Assembly: GCA_044228285.1 (NCBI GenBank)
Contig: JBGAVD010000001.1
Span: forward strand, 62,001 to 126,000
Direction of reading: 5' to 3'
Length of the DNA stretch: 64,000 bases
Source of the DNA: JBBATK01 sp044228285
GTDB taxonomy: Bacteria > Bacteroidota > Ignavibacteria > Kapaibacteriales > NICIL-2
This document shows, piece by piece, positions 17,890 through 27,797 of the stretch (within the stretch, counting starts at the first letter, position 1; the number at the start of each line of letters is the position of its first letter). Under the pieces are notes generated by a model that did no database searches, was not told where the DNA came from, and saw nothing but the letters and a program-made list of their open reading frames with translations. A program made the translations under genes and the position numbers.

Positions 17890-18393
17890 AGATGCTTAGG
17901 TTGGTTTTCGAAAAGAAAAAAGGACTCTCGGCCATGCCGCCGCAACGCATTGTTGCAGTTGCCCGAGCAGAGAGCTTCATCCAATAGTGCCGAACACAAC
18001 ACGATAACTGTTACGTATGCTGGATGCTGACTGAGACTTGTATTCTACAGGATTGGTTTAATGTGTGCTTTCTGCGAATACGCTTCGAATTGCTCTCAAT
18101 CGGCTATTTCTTACAACTGCAGCCGACGATACTGCGCCATCCGCTGTAATCTGACTTACCGACTGTACAACGTAGTTGTTGGTTGATGTTGATCATGAAC
18201 CCGCACTGAAGGTACCTGGTCCACCTGTAACGGCTGCTCCAAAAGCACCAAGTTGAGTTCTGGTTTCTATCCAACGTGAAGGGTGGCAGCATGTTGTCGT
18301 GCACACCTACCCACACTCGAGGAGCTGCCGCAGCCGGGCGCAAAGCGCCAGGCAAGGTTGATGAAAAAGACTCCTGAGATCATCAACCAAGAT
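17890..18393. other. intergenic region, nothing recognised
   Basis: About 500 bp between two minus-strand genes. A minus-strand open frame at 18104-18355 has no motif and an atypical Trp/Cys-rich composition, so it is not counted. Confidence 0.45.
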
Positions 18394-20148
18394 TTACTTA
18401 GGCGTTGATGGTTGCGAAGCTCTCAACAATCCAATCTCAATATTCGCCATCATAGCCGCCGAAACTTCGTCGCCATTCTTCTTAACCTGCTCTGCGTAAA
18501 ACTTAGCCTTAGTGTAGTCTTTGCGATCCAACAAAACCATAAGGAGATTGTTGATGCCTTGGCTGTCGTGAGGATTGAGCTCGAAGTGTCGGATAAGATG
18601 CTGCTGACCAGCATCGAAATCTTTGCGTTCTATTGCGCAACGAGCTAAGCGGAAGTGCAGCTCTGACCAGTTAGGACTATTCTGAAGCTCACGCTTCAGT
18701 AATGGCTCTGCCGCTGCGATGTTGCCTGCATCCCAAAATGTGTTTGCCATGTAGTAGTTGATGTACTTCTCAGAGCTATCCAAACCATAGGCTTTGCGGA
18801 TGAGCGCTTCGCCTTCAGCCCGACGTGGATTGACTTTATCAAGAACATATCGTGCACCAAGCATCATGTTACAATAGGCTGATTCAGGAGCCGTTGCCAC
18901 AGCGCTTTCCCAGAAGACAATCCGATTGCTGAACAGTTCAGTACGTTGATACGAAAACACTAGCAAGAGCACGGCAAGAACTGCTGTGCCTATCAGCACC
19001 TTGAATTCGTTGAAGCGACGTACAATATCGGTCTGTGCTAACACAATCAATATTCCAATCAAGGGCAAATACAAGCGGTGCTCGTAGGCTTCGCGGTTAA
19101 GCGACTTTGGAACCAGCAGCACAGGGAGCAAAAAGATAGCGAACCAGATCAGTCCAATGCTGATCATGCGCCAATTGCGCTCACGTGTGAAGTACACTGC
19201 AGCAGCAAGTAGAAGCAAAGCAGCGACGCCAAACCAGATTGTTGTTTGTTCTTGGTAAGGAACCACTGCCAGGTTAAAGGGCAAGAGGATTTTGCCAAAA
19301 TATTGGAGTACTAAGGGTAGACGCTCAATAAACGACAGGAGGAAGTTTCCAAGGCTAAGGTCCTGGTTCTTTACGGTAGCATTTGAGCGGAAGAAGAGCC
19401 AGATGAGACCAACAACGAGCCATGAGGAAGCCAGTATCCATAGGTTGCGGTCTTTTAATGATGCATCGTGATGTCTAAGCAGCAAGAACAACACGAGTGG
19501 TGCTGCCAACAATGCAGTTTCCTTTGTAAACATTGCAGCAAGAAGAAAGAGCATCTGCAAGGGGAGTAGCCACCATTTACTGTTCTGATTGAAAGCAGTG
19601 GAAGTCAGCATGAAAGCAAAGACAAAGACCGCGAGCATGGTATCGTTGCGACCGGGTATCCACGCCACTGCCTGAACCAGAGCTGGGTGCAGACAAAACA
19701 CCAAGCTTATGATGAACGAAATGTTGTCACTCATGCGCATTTGCCTCAAGACAAAGAAGAGCAAGAGTACACTCAGCAGATGAAGAATAATGTTGGTCCA
19801 GTGGTATCGACTGATAGAGTCGTTCGAGTTCTCAACATGTAAGGTGCTCTGCATTTTGCCCTCGCCGTGTCGGTCAAAGACGAAGGAGGAGAGGAGGAGA
19901 GGACGATAATAGGTGTCGTTCACATCATTAAAAACCCCTCGCTGGAACGAGCGTGCATAAGCCGTGTCCTGACGATTGTACTGCTCAAAGTCCCGTATGA
20001 AAATTGAATCGTCCAGTTCTGTATAACCATAAGATGCCGTGTGGCTATAGAGAACCAGCGAAGCGATGGCAAGGATGGCGGCATAGGCCCACCAAGGGAG
20101 AATAGACTTGGCTGAACTTCGGGAACGATTTGGGGTCTTATTCGACAT
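18394..20148 (-). CDS. GT-C fold membrane glycosyltransferase-like protein with TPR tail
   Basis: A 584-residue inner-membrane protein. A first helix (about 18-38) is followed by an external loop with ELDDSIFIRDFEQY, where the paired acidic residues match the catalytic position of GT-C enzymes. The loop continues with YYRPLLLSSFVFD, which recalls the TMTC/protein O-mannosyltransferase-like family. About ten further helices reach residue 410. The last 170 residues are tetratricopeptide-like (SAYCNMMLGARYVLD; ELHFRLARCAIERKDFDAGQ; NDLL-type repeats). In this family a lipid-linked sugar is transferred outside the membrane, and the TPR domain probably recruits substrate. It stands alone; no glycan cluster surrounds it. 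The function is inferred from architecture only. Confidence 0.8.
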   Translation of the reverse strand: MSNKTPNRSRSSAKSILPWWAYAAILAIASLVLYSHTASYGYTELDDSIFIRDFEQYNRQDTAYARSFQRGVFNDVNDTYYRPLLLSSFVFDRHGEGKMQSTLHVENSNDSISRYHWTNIILHLLSVLLLFFVLRQMRMSDNISFIISLVFCLHPALVQAVAWIPGRNDTMLAVFVFAFMLTSTAFNQNSKWWLLPLQMLFLLAAMFTKETALLAAPLVLFLLLRHHDASLKDRNLWILASSWLVVGLIWLFFRSNATVKNQDLSLGNFLLSFIERLPLVLQYFGKILLPFNLAVVPYQEQTTIWFGVAALLLLAAAVYFTRERNWRMISIGLIWFAIFLLPVLLVPKSLNREAYEHRLYLPLIGILIVLAQTDIVRRFNEFKVLIGTAVLAVLLLVFSYQRTELFSNRIVFWESAVATAPESAYCNMMLGARYVLDKVNPRRAEGEALIRKAYGLDSSEKYINYYMANTFWDAGNIAAAEPLLKRELQNSPNWSELHFRLARCAIERKDFDAGQQHLIRHFELNPHDSQGINNLLMVLLDRKDYTKAKFYAEQVKKNGDEVSAAMMANIEIGLLRASQPSTPK

Positions 20149-20355
20149 AATACTGCGTTGTCAGTGAAGGAGACTCAAAATATACCATTGCACAGCCCTG
20201 GCAAAAAGTAGCTCAAGGTTTGCGTCGACTCTTTCGCAGCATTTGAGGCGATTTTAGTGCTTTCCAGAGCCGAGTTGTGCAAGGACTGAACACCACAGAG
20301 TCTGCGTGCACAATCCACATGACCACAATATTACCAAAACGTAAAGTCTATAATG

Positions 20356-20386
20356 TGTTGGCAATGTCAGCCTTCCTGTAATTTTG
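20356..20386 (+). promoter_or_regulatory. possible Bacteroidota-type promoter of pstS
   Basis: GTTG at 20357-20360 and TAATTTTG at 20379-20386 match the Bacteroidota -33 (TTTG) and -7 (TAnnTTTG) elements, with a spacing of 18. The site is about 50 bp before the pstS start. No Pho-box-like direct repeat could be recognised. Confidence 0.3.
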
Positions 20387-20437
20387 TATGTCTTAGAGAC
20401 AAATCCACACAATGATCACTATTCACCCATATATGTC

Positions 20438-21472
20438 ATGATGAAAACAATCCTTAGTCTCGGTCTTTGTTTCTTCGCTTTGATAGCTGCCGTTGCACCA
20501 GCTCAGGCCCAACAACAGCTCAACGGAGCGGGCGCAACTTTTCCGTACGTACTGTACTCGAAGTGGTTCGAGGTGTATAAGAACAAGACAGGCATTCAAT
20601 TCAACTATCAGTCTATTGGCTCTGGTGGAGGAATCAAGCAGATTACAGAAGGAACTGTCGATTTTGGCGCAACGGATGGTCCGATGAAGGACGAACAAAT
20701 CGCTGATGCAAAGAAGAAAAATGGCAGCGACATTCTTCACATACCAATGACTATGGGAGCAGTGGTTATCACCTACAACTTGCCAGGCGTGAATACCCAA
20801 TTGAAGTTGAGCCCAGCAGTGATTCCAGATATCTTCCAGCGTGTTATCACAAAATGGAACGACCCACGCATTGCAAAGACAAACCCAGGTGTTAATCTTC
20901 CTGACATGCCAATCACCGTTGTACACCGTAGCGACGGAAGCGGCACCACCGCGATTTTCACAGACTACATGTGCAAGGTTTCAAGCTTCTGGAAAACAAA
21001 GTCGGGCAAAGGTACTTCCGTAACATGGCCAGAGGGAACTCTCGGTTCTAAAGGTAACGAAGGTGTTGCTGGTCAAGTAAAACAGAGCGCTGGAGCAATT
21101 GGTTATGTCGAGTTGGCTTATGCTATTCAAAACAAAATCCAATACGCTCAAGTTCAAAACAAAGCTGGCAAGTTCATTAACCCAACCATCGAATCTGTGA
21201 CAGAAGCTGCTGACGGAGCACTCAAGGATATTCCAGAAGATCTCCGCGCATCGATCACTGATCCAGATAAAGGTGGTTATCCAATCGCTGGTATGACATG
21301 GTTGCTCGTGTATAGTCAACAAAAAGATGCAGCTAAAGGCAAAGCTCTTATCGACTTCATGAACTGGGCGATAAAAGAAGGTCAAGTGTATTGCAAAGAC
21401 CTTAACTATGCACCCCTTCCAAAGAAGGTGGTTGATATGTGTGTGAAGCAGATTAAGAAGATTAAGGCGTAG
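20438..21472 (+). CDS. pstS: phosphate ABC transporter substrate-binding protein PstS
   Basis: A periplasmic phosphate-binding protein of 344 residues. The signal peptide ends near residue 24 (APAQAQ); the start was set at the ATG-ATG pair at 20438/20441 because it directly precedes MKTILSLGLCFF. Characteristic motifs are GAGATFPYVLYSKW, GSGGGIKQI, DFGATDGPM and the phosphate-contacting HRSDGSGTT. The length is normal for E. coli-type PstS. It would deliver inorganic phosphate to PstCAB, but those genes are not adjacent: the next gene downstream is convergent comM. A gene 54 bases further upstream in frame would lack a signal peptide at its N-terminus. Confidence 0.95.
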   Translation: MMKTILSLGLCFFALIAAVAPAQAQQQLNGAGATFPYVLYSKWFEVYKNKTGIQFNYQSIGSGGGIKQITEGTVDFGATDGPMKDEQIADAKKKNGSDILHIPMTMGAVVITYNLPGVNTQLKLSPAVIPDIFQRVITKWNDPRIAKTNPGVNLPDMPITVVHRSDGSGTTAIFTDYMCKVSSFWKTKSGKGTSVTWPEGTLGSKGNEGVAGQVKQSAGAIGYVELAYAIQNKIQYAQVQNKAGKFINPTIESVTEAADGALKDIPEDLRASITDPDKGGYPIAGMTWLLVYSQQKDAAKGKALIDFMNWAIKEGQVYCKDLNYAPLPKKVVDMCVKQIKKIKA

Positions 21473-21482
21473 TGACAGAATG

Positions 21483-21572
21483 GCGTGAGGGTCCCAGGTT
21501 TAGCGTGAGGGTCTCAGCGAAGCTGAGGCTCTCAGGTATAGCGTGAGGGTCTCAGCGGAGCTGAGGCTCTCA
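21483..21572. repeat. hairpin repeats between pstS and comM
   Basis: Two copies of a 32-bp palindromic unit, GTGAGGGTCTCAGCGAAGC plus TGAGGCTCTCA, occupy 21503-21534 and 21541-21572. A truncated copy of the first half is at 21483-21495. The same unit occurs inverted at 26229-26260. They lie between convergent genes and could act as bidirectional transcription barriers, though no T-tract follows. Confidence 0.8.
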
Positions 21573-21613
21573 CTGACTCTAGCAGATCCACTCTTCATTA
21601 AACGATGTGAGCC

Positions 21614-23158
21614 TCACGCATTCCAATACTGCCGATCCAAGTTCCGATACTGAATAGCCTCAGAAATGTGGGCAGCTTGAATGTTGTCGGCCAATGCCAA
21701 GTCGGCAATGGTTCGTGCGACTTTGAGAATGCGATCATAGGCTCGGGCGGAGAGTCCGAGTTTCGACATGGCAGTTTTAAGCAGGGCTTGACTATCCTCT
21801 TGCAACACACAGAACTTCTCCAGTTCTTTCGTTCCCATGTCCGCGTTTTTATAGACTCCCGGTATACCTGAGTAACGTCGAGTCTGCACTTCGCGTGCGC
21901 GTATGACGCGTTGGCGAATGACTCGCGATGACTCACCAATACGCGCTGTACTAAGCTCATGGTACTTCACGCCAGAGACTTCGATATGGATGTCGATACG
22001 ATCAAGAAGTGGACCACTGATCTTAGCCATGTACCGTTGTATTTGCTGTGGGTTACAGCTGCATTGTTGACTAGGGTTGCCATAGTTCCCGCACGGACAT
22101 GGGTTCATACTGCACACTAACATGAAGTTGCAGGGAAACTCCACACTCATCTTCGTTCGTGAAATCGCAATGCGTTTTTCTTCTAATGGCTGACGCAGCA
22201 CTTCTAAGACGTTACGAGCGAACTCAGGGAGTTCGTCGAGAAACAAAATGCCGTGGTTCGCCATTGAGATCTCACCAGCGCGTACGACACCCATACCGCC
22301 GCCAACCAAGGCCGCATCACTGATTGTGTGGTGAGGTGCACGGTAGGGACGTTGAGTAACTAAAGCGTGTCCTGCAGGCAGTAAGCCAACCACAGAGTGG
22401 ATCTTGGTTGTCTCCAATGCCTCGTCGAGCGTGAGTGGCGGAAGTATACCCGGAATGCGTTTGGCTAGCATGGTTTTGCCGGAGCCAGGAGGTCCCACCA
22501 TGATGAGATTATGTCCGCCCGCAGCGGCTATCTCCAAAGCTCGCTTCACACTTTCCTGACCCTTCACATCCGAGATATCTAAGCGAGTACTCTGTGCCTC
22601 CTGATGAAATAGTTCATCAAGATCAACACGAGTTGGTACGATCTCCTCATCGCCACAGAGAAAGTCAACCGCTTGTTTTAGCGTGCTCACTGCATAGACA
22701 TCAATGTTGTGCACCAGAGCAGCTTCTTCAGCATTGGCAAGAGGAACGAGCAGACGTTTATACTTCTGCTTTGCTGCTTCGACAGCGATCGACAACATTC
22801 CATGGGCTGGCCGCAATGAACCGTCTAAAGCTAACTCGCCAAGAATAACCGTCCGCTCCAAAGCTTCCTCGGGAATAGTACCGAAGGCTGCAAGCACGCC
22901 GATAGCTATTGGCAGATCAAAGGCGCTCCCTTCCTTGCGTACATCCGCTGGAGCCAAATTGACGGTGATCTTCTTCTGAGGAAAGGAGAGACGAGAGTTT
23001 TTCACGGCAGCCATGACTCTCTCTCGAGACTCGCGTACCGCGGAATCGGGCAAACCGACCGTAACAAAGCCAGGAATCTGGTTTTCTAAATGCGTTTCTA
23101 CTTCTACCATGAAGGCATCAATGCCAAACACAGAAGCCGAACTCAAACGTGAGTACAT
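21614..23158 (-). CDS. comM: YifB/ComM family Mg-chelatase-like AAA+ ATPase
   Basis: A cytoplasmic AAA+ protein of 514 residues; ComM is a hexameric helicase that promotes branch migration during natural transformation. The N-terminal Lon-protease-like ChlI domain begins MYSRLSSASVFGIDAF and contains GLPDSAVRESRERV. The central AAA+ core has Walker A GPPGSGKT, followed by PYRAPHHTISDAALVGGG, Walker B ILFLDELPEF, and the conserved NPCPCGNYG with two Cys. The C-terminal domain ends in SARAYDRILKVARTIADL. The family length is about 505, which fits the start at 23158. Divergent leuS begins 283 bp away. The function is assigned from the family. Confidence 0.92.
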   Translation of the reverse strand: MYSRLSSASVFGIDAFMVEVETHLENQIPGFVTVGLPDSAVRESRERVMAAVKNSRLSFPQKKITVNLAPADVRKEGSAFDLPIAIGVLAAFGTIPEEALERTVILGELALDGSLRPAHGMLSIAVEAAKQKYKRLLVPLANAEEAALVHNIDVYAVSTLKQAVDFLCGDEEIVPTRVDLDELFHQEAQSTRLDISDVKGQESVKRALEIAAAGGHNLIMVGPPGSGKTMLAKRIPGILPPLTLDEALETTKIHSVVGLLPAGHALVTQRPYRAPHHTISDAALVGGGMGVVRAGEISMANHGILFLDELPEFARNVLEVLRQPLEEKRIAISRTKMSVEFPCNFMLVCSMNPCPCGNYGNPSQQCSCNPQQIQRYMAKISGPLLDRIDIHIEVSGVKYHELSTARIGESSRVIRQRVIRAREVQTRRYSGIPGVYKNADMGTKELEKFCVLQEDSQALLKTAMSKLGLSARAYDRILKVARTIADLALADNIQAAHISEAIQYRNLDRQYWNA

Positions 23159-23440
23159 TGGGTGACGAGTAATGGTGGCGAGGGCGCAGATCCGCGCGCA
23201 AAATAGACTTTGAGAGCGCTCAAGTACCAACAAAAAAAGATATTTAGTTTCAAAGCCGGATGTCCAGGGTCCAAGTGCACATGTGCAAAGAAAACTCATT
23301 CCAAACAGGTCCATATCTGTCTTTTACGGCTTTTCAACACTAGAAATCCTGAGCACGCGGCTCACTTTCCCTCCCAGTGCCCTACAGCGCTCTATTTCGT
23401 ATTTTTGCTGTTCGCATTTGATCACCAAACACGGGCAGAC

Positions 23441-25990
23441 ATGTCATCGTACCCATTCCACGAAATCGAGAAGAAGTGGCAGCACATCTGGGAGGAACAA
23501 CACACCTATCGCACTGGTGAGGACCCATCGAAGCCGAAGTACTATGTGCTCGACATGTTCCCTTACCCAAGTGGTGATGGCTTGCACGTGGGTCACCCTG
23601 AGGGTTATACGGCAACGGATATCATTGCGCGATACAAGCGAATGATGGGACATAACGTTCTGCACCCTATGGGCTGGGATGCTTTCGGTCTGCCAACCGA
23701 ACGCCACTCAATGACAACTGGTGTTCACCCAATAACGGCAACGGCAAAGAACGTTCAGAATTTTACGCGCCAACTCAAGATGCTGGGCTTCAGCTACGAT
23801 TGGTCGCGCCAAGTGAACACAACCTATCCAGAGTATTACAAGTGGACGCAGTGGATGTTTATCCTGCTCTACAACTCATGGTTCGACGATAGTCAACAGC
23901 GCTCACGCAACATCGATGAACTGCCAATTCCAGCAGATGTTCAGGATGTTGAAGCATACAAAGACGAACATCGTCTTGCCTACATCGCCATGATTCCTGT
24001 GAATTGGTGTGAAGCTTTAGGCACTGTACTCGCAAACGAAGAAGTGGATGAGTGGAAGGAGAAGGGATATAGTGTGGAGCGTCGTCCGATGCGTCAATGG
24101 ATGCTACGCATCACAAAGTACGCTCAGCGCTTGCTCGATGATTTGGACTTGGTTGATTGGGTTAGCAGCACCAAGGAAATGCAGCGCAACTGGATTGGTA
24201 AAAGTGAAGGCGCTCAAGTACGCTTTCCCATCTTAGGTACAGAAGATGTCGTGACTGTGTTTACAACACGCCCAGATACCATTTTCGGCGCAACCTATTT
24301 GGTCTTAGCGCCCGAGCATCCCTTTGTCAATGATATTGTCACCGAAGAGCATCGCGATGCGGTTCTCAAGTATCAGTTCGAAGCTGCAGCCAAGAGCGAT
24401 CTGGAACGTACCGAGCTGAATAAGACCAAGTCTGGCGTCTTTACTGGTGGCTACGCCCTCAACCCAGCAAACGGAGAATCTATTCCTGTCTGGATAGCAG
24501 ACTACGTACTTGCGCACTATGGCACTGGTGCGATTATGGCTGTGCCCGGACATGATGCTCGTGACCATGAGTTCGCTCGCTGCTACTCGCTGCCAATCGT
24601 GCAGGTTGTTGTGGATGCAAAGAAAGGTGTGAACGGACACGACATCCAAGCCGAGCCCTTCACTGCTGAAGGTGTTGGTATCAATTCGAAGAACGATGAA
24701 GTCTCGCTCAATGGCGAAGGCACCGCCATCGCAAAACGTCTCATCATTGACTGGCTAGAAGAGAAAGCAATTGGTAAACGCAGTATCAACTTCAGACTAC
24801 GCGACTGGCTCTTCTCTCGTCAGCGCTATTGGGGCGAGCCTGTTCCTATCATCTTTTTTGAAGATGGTAGCAAGCGTGCGTTGGACATGGACGAATTACC
24901 TCTGGTTCTCCCAGATGTTGAAGATTTCAAACCGGCAGGTACTGGTGAGTCTGCACTGGCAACAGTTGAGAGCTGGGTGAATTTCGTTGATAAGAAAACG
25001 GGCAAGAAAGCACGTTACGAAACCAACACCATGCCACAATGGGCAGGCTCATGCTGGTACTACTTGCGCTATATCGATCCACACAATGCCGATGTGTTCT
25101 GCGATCCTGAAAAAGAAAAATACTGGATGCAGTCTAAGGGTGTAGATCTTTATGTAGGCGGTTCAGAGCATGCTGTGTTACACTTGCTCTACGCGCGATT
25201 CTGGCATAAGGTTCTGTATGACTACGGTTATGTCAGCACTCGTGAGCCCTTCGCAAAGCTCTTCCATCAAGGATTGATCTTGGGTGAAGACGGACGAAAG
25301 ATGTCGAAGTCTTTGGGAAATGTTATCAATCCCGATGACGTGGTGCAAGACTATGGTGCTGACGCACTGCGTTTGTTTGAGATGTTCTTAGGTCCGCTTG
25401 AAGACTCCAAACCTTGGTCAACCAAAGGTATTGAAGGTGTGCACCGCTTCCTCAATAGAGTGTGGCGCTTAGTCATGACCGAACAGCGTCAGCTTTCTGC
25501 AGATGTTGTTGATATCCCAATGACTGAAGAGCAGCGTCGTGTGTTGCATCAGACGATTAAGAAAGTCTCAGAAGACATCGACAACCTCAGCTTCAACACG
25601 GCCATCGCTCAAATGATGACCTTCGTGAATGAGTTTACTCCGCTCGATAAAAAACCGCGCGAAGCAATGCACAACTTTGTTCTGTGCTTAGCACCATTTG
25701 CTCCGCACATTGCTGAAGAACTCTGGGCTGCCTTAGGAAACAGCGGCTCGGTGGCACATGCAGAGTTCCCTCAATACGATGAGAGCGCACTGCAGATGTC
25801 GAGAGTTGAAATTATCATTCAAGTAAACTCGAAGATCCGCGCGAAGGCTGTTGTCGATATCAACGCCAGCGAAGACGAGCTCACACAACAAGCTCTTGCG
25901 GACGAGAGTGTGCAGAAGAGTCTTGAAGGAAAAAGCATCAAGAAAACTATCGTCGTCAAAGGCAAGCTCGTCAACTTCATTGCTGCCTGA
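23441..25990 (+). CDS. leuS: leucine--tRNA ligase
   Basis: A class I aminoacyl-tRNA synthetase of 849 residues that charges tRNA-Leu. The HIGH-type motif is HVGH at 49-52 within PYPSGDGLHVGHPEGY. The connective editing domain spans about 225-415, with TTRPDTIFGATYLVLAPEHP and the acidic GTGAIMAVPGHDARDHEFA. The KMSKS loop is at 620-624 (EDGRKMSKSLGN). The anticodon-binding domain and the C-terminal extension (IIQVNSKIRAK) complete the protein. The start at 23441 matches bacterial LeuS; the open frame extends 77 codons upstream but without homology. Gene order around leuS is not operonic. Confidence 0.97.
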   Translation: MSSYPFHEIEKKWQHIWEEQHTYRTGEDPSKPKYYVLDMFPYPSGDGLHVGHPEGYTATDIIARYKRMMGHNVLHPMGWDAFGLPTERHSMTTGVHPITATAKNVQNFTRQLKMLGFSYDWSRQVNTTYPEYYKWTQWMFILLYNSWFDDSQQRSRNIDELPIPADVQDVEAYKDEHRLAYIAMIPVNWCEALGTVLANEEVDEWKEKGYSVERRPMRQWMLRITKYAQRLLDDLDLVDWVSSTKEMQRNWIGKSEGAQVRFPILGTEDVVTVFTTRPDTIFGATYLVLAPEHPFVNDIVTEEHRDAVLKYQFEAAAKSDLERTELNKTKSGVFTGGYALNPANGESIPVWIADYVLAHYGTGAIMAVPGHDARDHEFARCYSLPIVQVVVDAKKGVNGHDIQAEPFTAEGVGINSKNDEVSLNGEGTAIAKRLIIDWLEEKAIGKRSINFRLRDWLFSRQRYWGEPVPIIFFEDGSKRALDMDELPLVLPDVEDFKPAGTGESALATVESWVNFVDKKTGKKARYETNTMPQWAGSCWYYLRYIDPHNADVFCDPEKEKYWMQSKGVDLYVGGSEHAVLHLLYARFWHKVLYDYGYVSTREPFAKLFHQGLILGEDGRKMSKSLGNVINPDDVVQDYGADALRLFEMFLGPLEDSKPWSTKGIEGVHRFLNRVWRLVMTEQRQLSADVVDIPMTEEQRRVLHQTIKKVSEDIDNLSFNTAIAQMMTFVNEFTPLDKKPREAMHNFVLCLAPFAPHIAEELWAALGNSGSVAHAEFPQYDESALQMSRVEIIIQVNSKIRAKAVVDINASEDELTQQALADESVQKSLEGKSIKKTIVVKGKLVNFIAA

Positions 25991-26041
25991 CGTCATCTGC
26001 ACTATCATCTTTCGCCATCTCATTTGTATAATAATACTCGA

Positions 26042-26060
26042 GGCGCAGCAAAGCTGCGCC
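26042..26060. repeat. short hairpin after leuS
   Basis: GGCGCAGC and GCTGCGCC pair around an AAA loop, about 50 bp after the leuS stop. There is no following T-run, so it may stabilise the 3' end of the message rather than terminate it. Confidence 0.5.
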
Positions 26061-26228
26061 ACGGGCCTTCTGCTGCATCCAAACCTCTTCGGTGCTTCCG
26101 TAGCTTGTGCTTGGTTATAGAGGATGTGTGAAGTCAGTGGGAGTGGGGCTGTGGATTCATTGGGAGTGGGGCTGCAGGGTCAGAGTGAGTAGTTCTTCAG
26201 TGTCAGTGAGAGTGGATCTTCAAAGTCA

Positions 26229-26260
26229 GTGAGAGCCTCAGCTTCGCTGAGACCCTCACG
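26229..26260. repeat. inverted copy of the pstS-comM hairpin repeat
   Basis: This 32-bp sequence (GTGAGAGCCTCAGCTTCGC onward) is the exact reverse complement of the unit at 21503-21534 apart from its outermost base. It again lies between convergent genes (leuS and holA). Upstream of it, 26134-26180 contains two copies of GGGAGTGGGGCTG. Confidence 0.85.
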
Positions 26261-26276
26261 TTTAGCGTTGAAGTGC

Positions 26277-27374
26277 TCAGGATTGGCGCTCCATTATTCG
26301 GAGAAGCATTTGTTGGAGCACGATGAGAGAGTCATCGGAGCTTGATTTGAGACGTCGATCCGCGTCGCGCAGAGCAAAGAAACTGCGTTCGATATCCGTC
26401 GATGAGTAGCGATTGAGCACACCGAGATACTCAGTGATAAAAAAACTATTGATGCCAGTTTGCTTTGAGATTTCAAAGGGATTCGAGGCTGTGCGCGACA
26501 CATCAATGAGTTTCCAGAGTTGCAGAAAGTAGCGCGTGAGAGTTGTGACAATGAGGATTTCTGCACGTTCAGCCATCATAATGTGATGGAGGATATCGAG
26601 CGCCTTTGGCATAGCTCGTTCGCCGACTGCCTTCTGAAGTTCAAAGACATTATATTCTCGAGAGTCGCCAACAAGAGCGAGGATATCATCTAGGACAATT
26701 TTCTTTTTATCGCCAACATAGGTCACGATTTTATCAATCTCGTTTGCCAAGTCGCGCAGTGAGTTGCCGGCGCGTGCTAGGATAAATTCAGCGGCATCAG
26801 GTTGGATCTCTCTACCAATCCCGGCAAAGCGTTTGGTCATCCATGTTATAATCATGCGGTCGTACATGCGGGGAAACTCAATCCATGCGGCATGTTCGAT
26901 CAGCAGCTTATAGGGGAATTTCAGCTTTGAGAACTTCGCTTGTGCTCTATCTGCCTGTTTTGACTTTGAGCCTAGAGCTGAAAGACCTTTCAATTCCTCA
27001 TTCGATGAAGCCGAAGGGGAATTCAACAGAATAAGGACGGTACTCGGTGATGGGTTACGGAGGTACGCTGCAAGCGGAGACTTCTCTGCGGCCTTTGAGC
27101 GACGTCCACCCACTGCTTTGTCGAAGTGCTTAACCACCAACAATCGTCGGTCACCCATCATGGGGAATGCGCCAGCCATAGAGACAATTTGATCGGCTGT
27201 TACATCCTCACCATCAACAATATCTACATTGAACTCGCTCAGCCCTTGCTTCATGAGGGACGCAAAGATCATCGAGTAAGCTTCTTCCAACAAAAACTCC
27301 TCCTCACCAAAGAAAAAGATCAGCGGTGGAAACTCTTTGCTACGGAGAAGCGTAGATATGGATTCGATCATCAT
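26277..27374 (-). CDS. holA: DNA polymerase III subunit delta
   Basis: A clamp-loader subunit of 365 residues that opens the beta sliding clamp. The N-terminus has the family signature PLIFFFGEEEFLLEEAYSMI, the YLxYGxE-like strand and helix. Downstream are PMMGDRRLLVVKHFDK, SPSTVLILLNSP and RMYDRMIITWMTKR. The helical C-terminal collar has the typical GNSLRDLANEIDKIVTYVGD (about 270-290) and VFELQKAVGERAMPKALDIL. ATG codons at 27374 and 27371 are both possible; a longer frame to 27476 lacks homology. It is convergent with leuS. Sequence conservation in this family is low, but the motif order is convincing. Confidence 0.9.
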   Translation of the reverse strand: MMIESISTLLRSKEFPPLIFFFGEEEFLLEEAYSMIFASLMKQGLSEFNVDIVDGEDVTADQIVSMAGAFPMMGDRRLLVVKHFDKAVGGRRSKAAEKSPLAAYLRNPSPSTVLILLNSPSASSNEELKGLSALGSKSKQADRAQAKFSKLKFPYKLLIEHAAWIEFPRMYDRMIITWMTKRFAGIGREIQPDAAEFILARAGNSLRDLANEIDKIVTYVGDKKKIVLDDILALVGDSREYNVFELQKAVGERAMPKALDILHHIMMAERAEILIVTTLTRYFLQLWKLIDVSRTASNPFEISKQTGINSFFITEYLGVLNRYSSTDIERSFFALRDADRRLKSSSDDSLIVLQQMLLRIMERQS

Positions 27375-27797
27375 AGGCAATTGGCAGCCGTAGAGAGCCG
27401 AGGCTAGCGCGGGGCAGTGTTGTGAATACCTGAGTAGAAATCGCGTGACATTGGTAGCGGCGACGACCAATTGCAATATAATGGACAGCAGAGGCCATGA
27501 TAGCCTAGGGCTTATCCACAGTAGAGCAGAATTGGCCTTTTTCGCTCAGAACAAGTGTTAAGGATTGTCAAAGGCTCTAGAGCTTAGAAGCGCACACTCC
27601 TCTACATGCCCATATCTGCGTATTTTTGCTGATTCTGGCTTGTGTTCCAACTGAGCCGCAGTCTAATGTTGTTCGAGATTCCAGAAGTAATGGGTCTTTT
27701 GCATCCTTAGCGTGCAGCGTGCAGTCTTATTGCACAGCACTGTAATACCGTACTACAGAAATTTCTATTCTACATTTTTCATCTTTAAGGATTTTTC
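27375..27797. other. divergent intergenic region, holA / M16 peptidase
   Basis: About 420 bp that must contain promoters for both divergent transcripts. I see no consensus element strong enough to mark, and no small gene. Confidence 0.5.

Noticed and set aside
18104..18355. Minus-strand frame of 83 codons
   Set aside because: Trp/Cys-rich, no family resemblance and no plausible start site.
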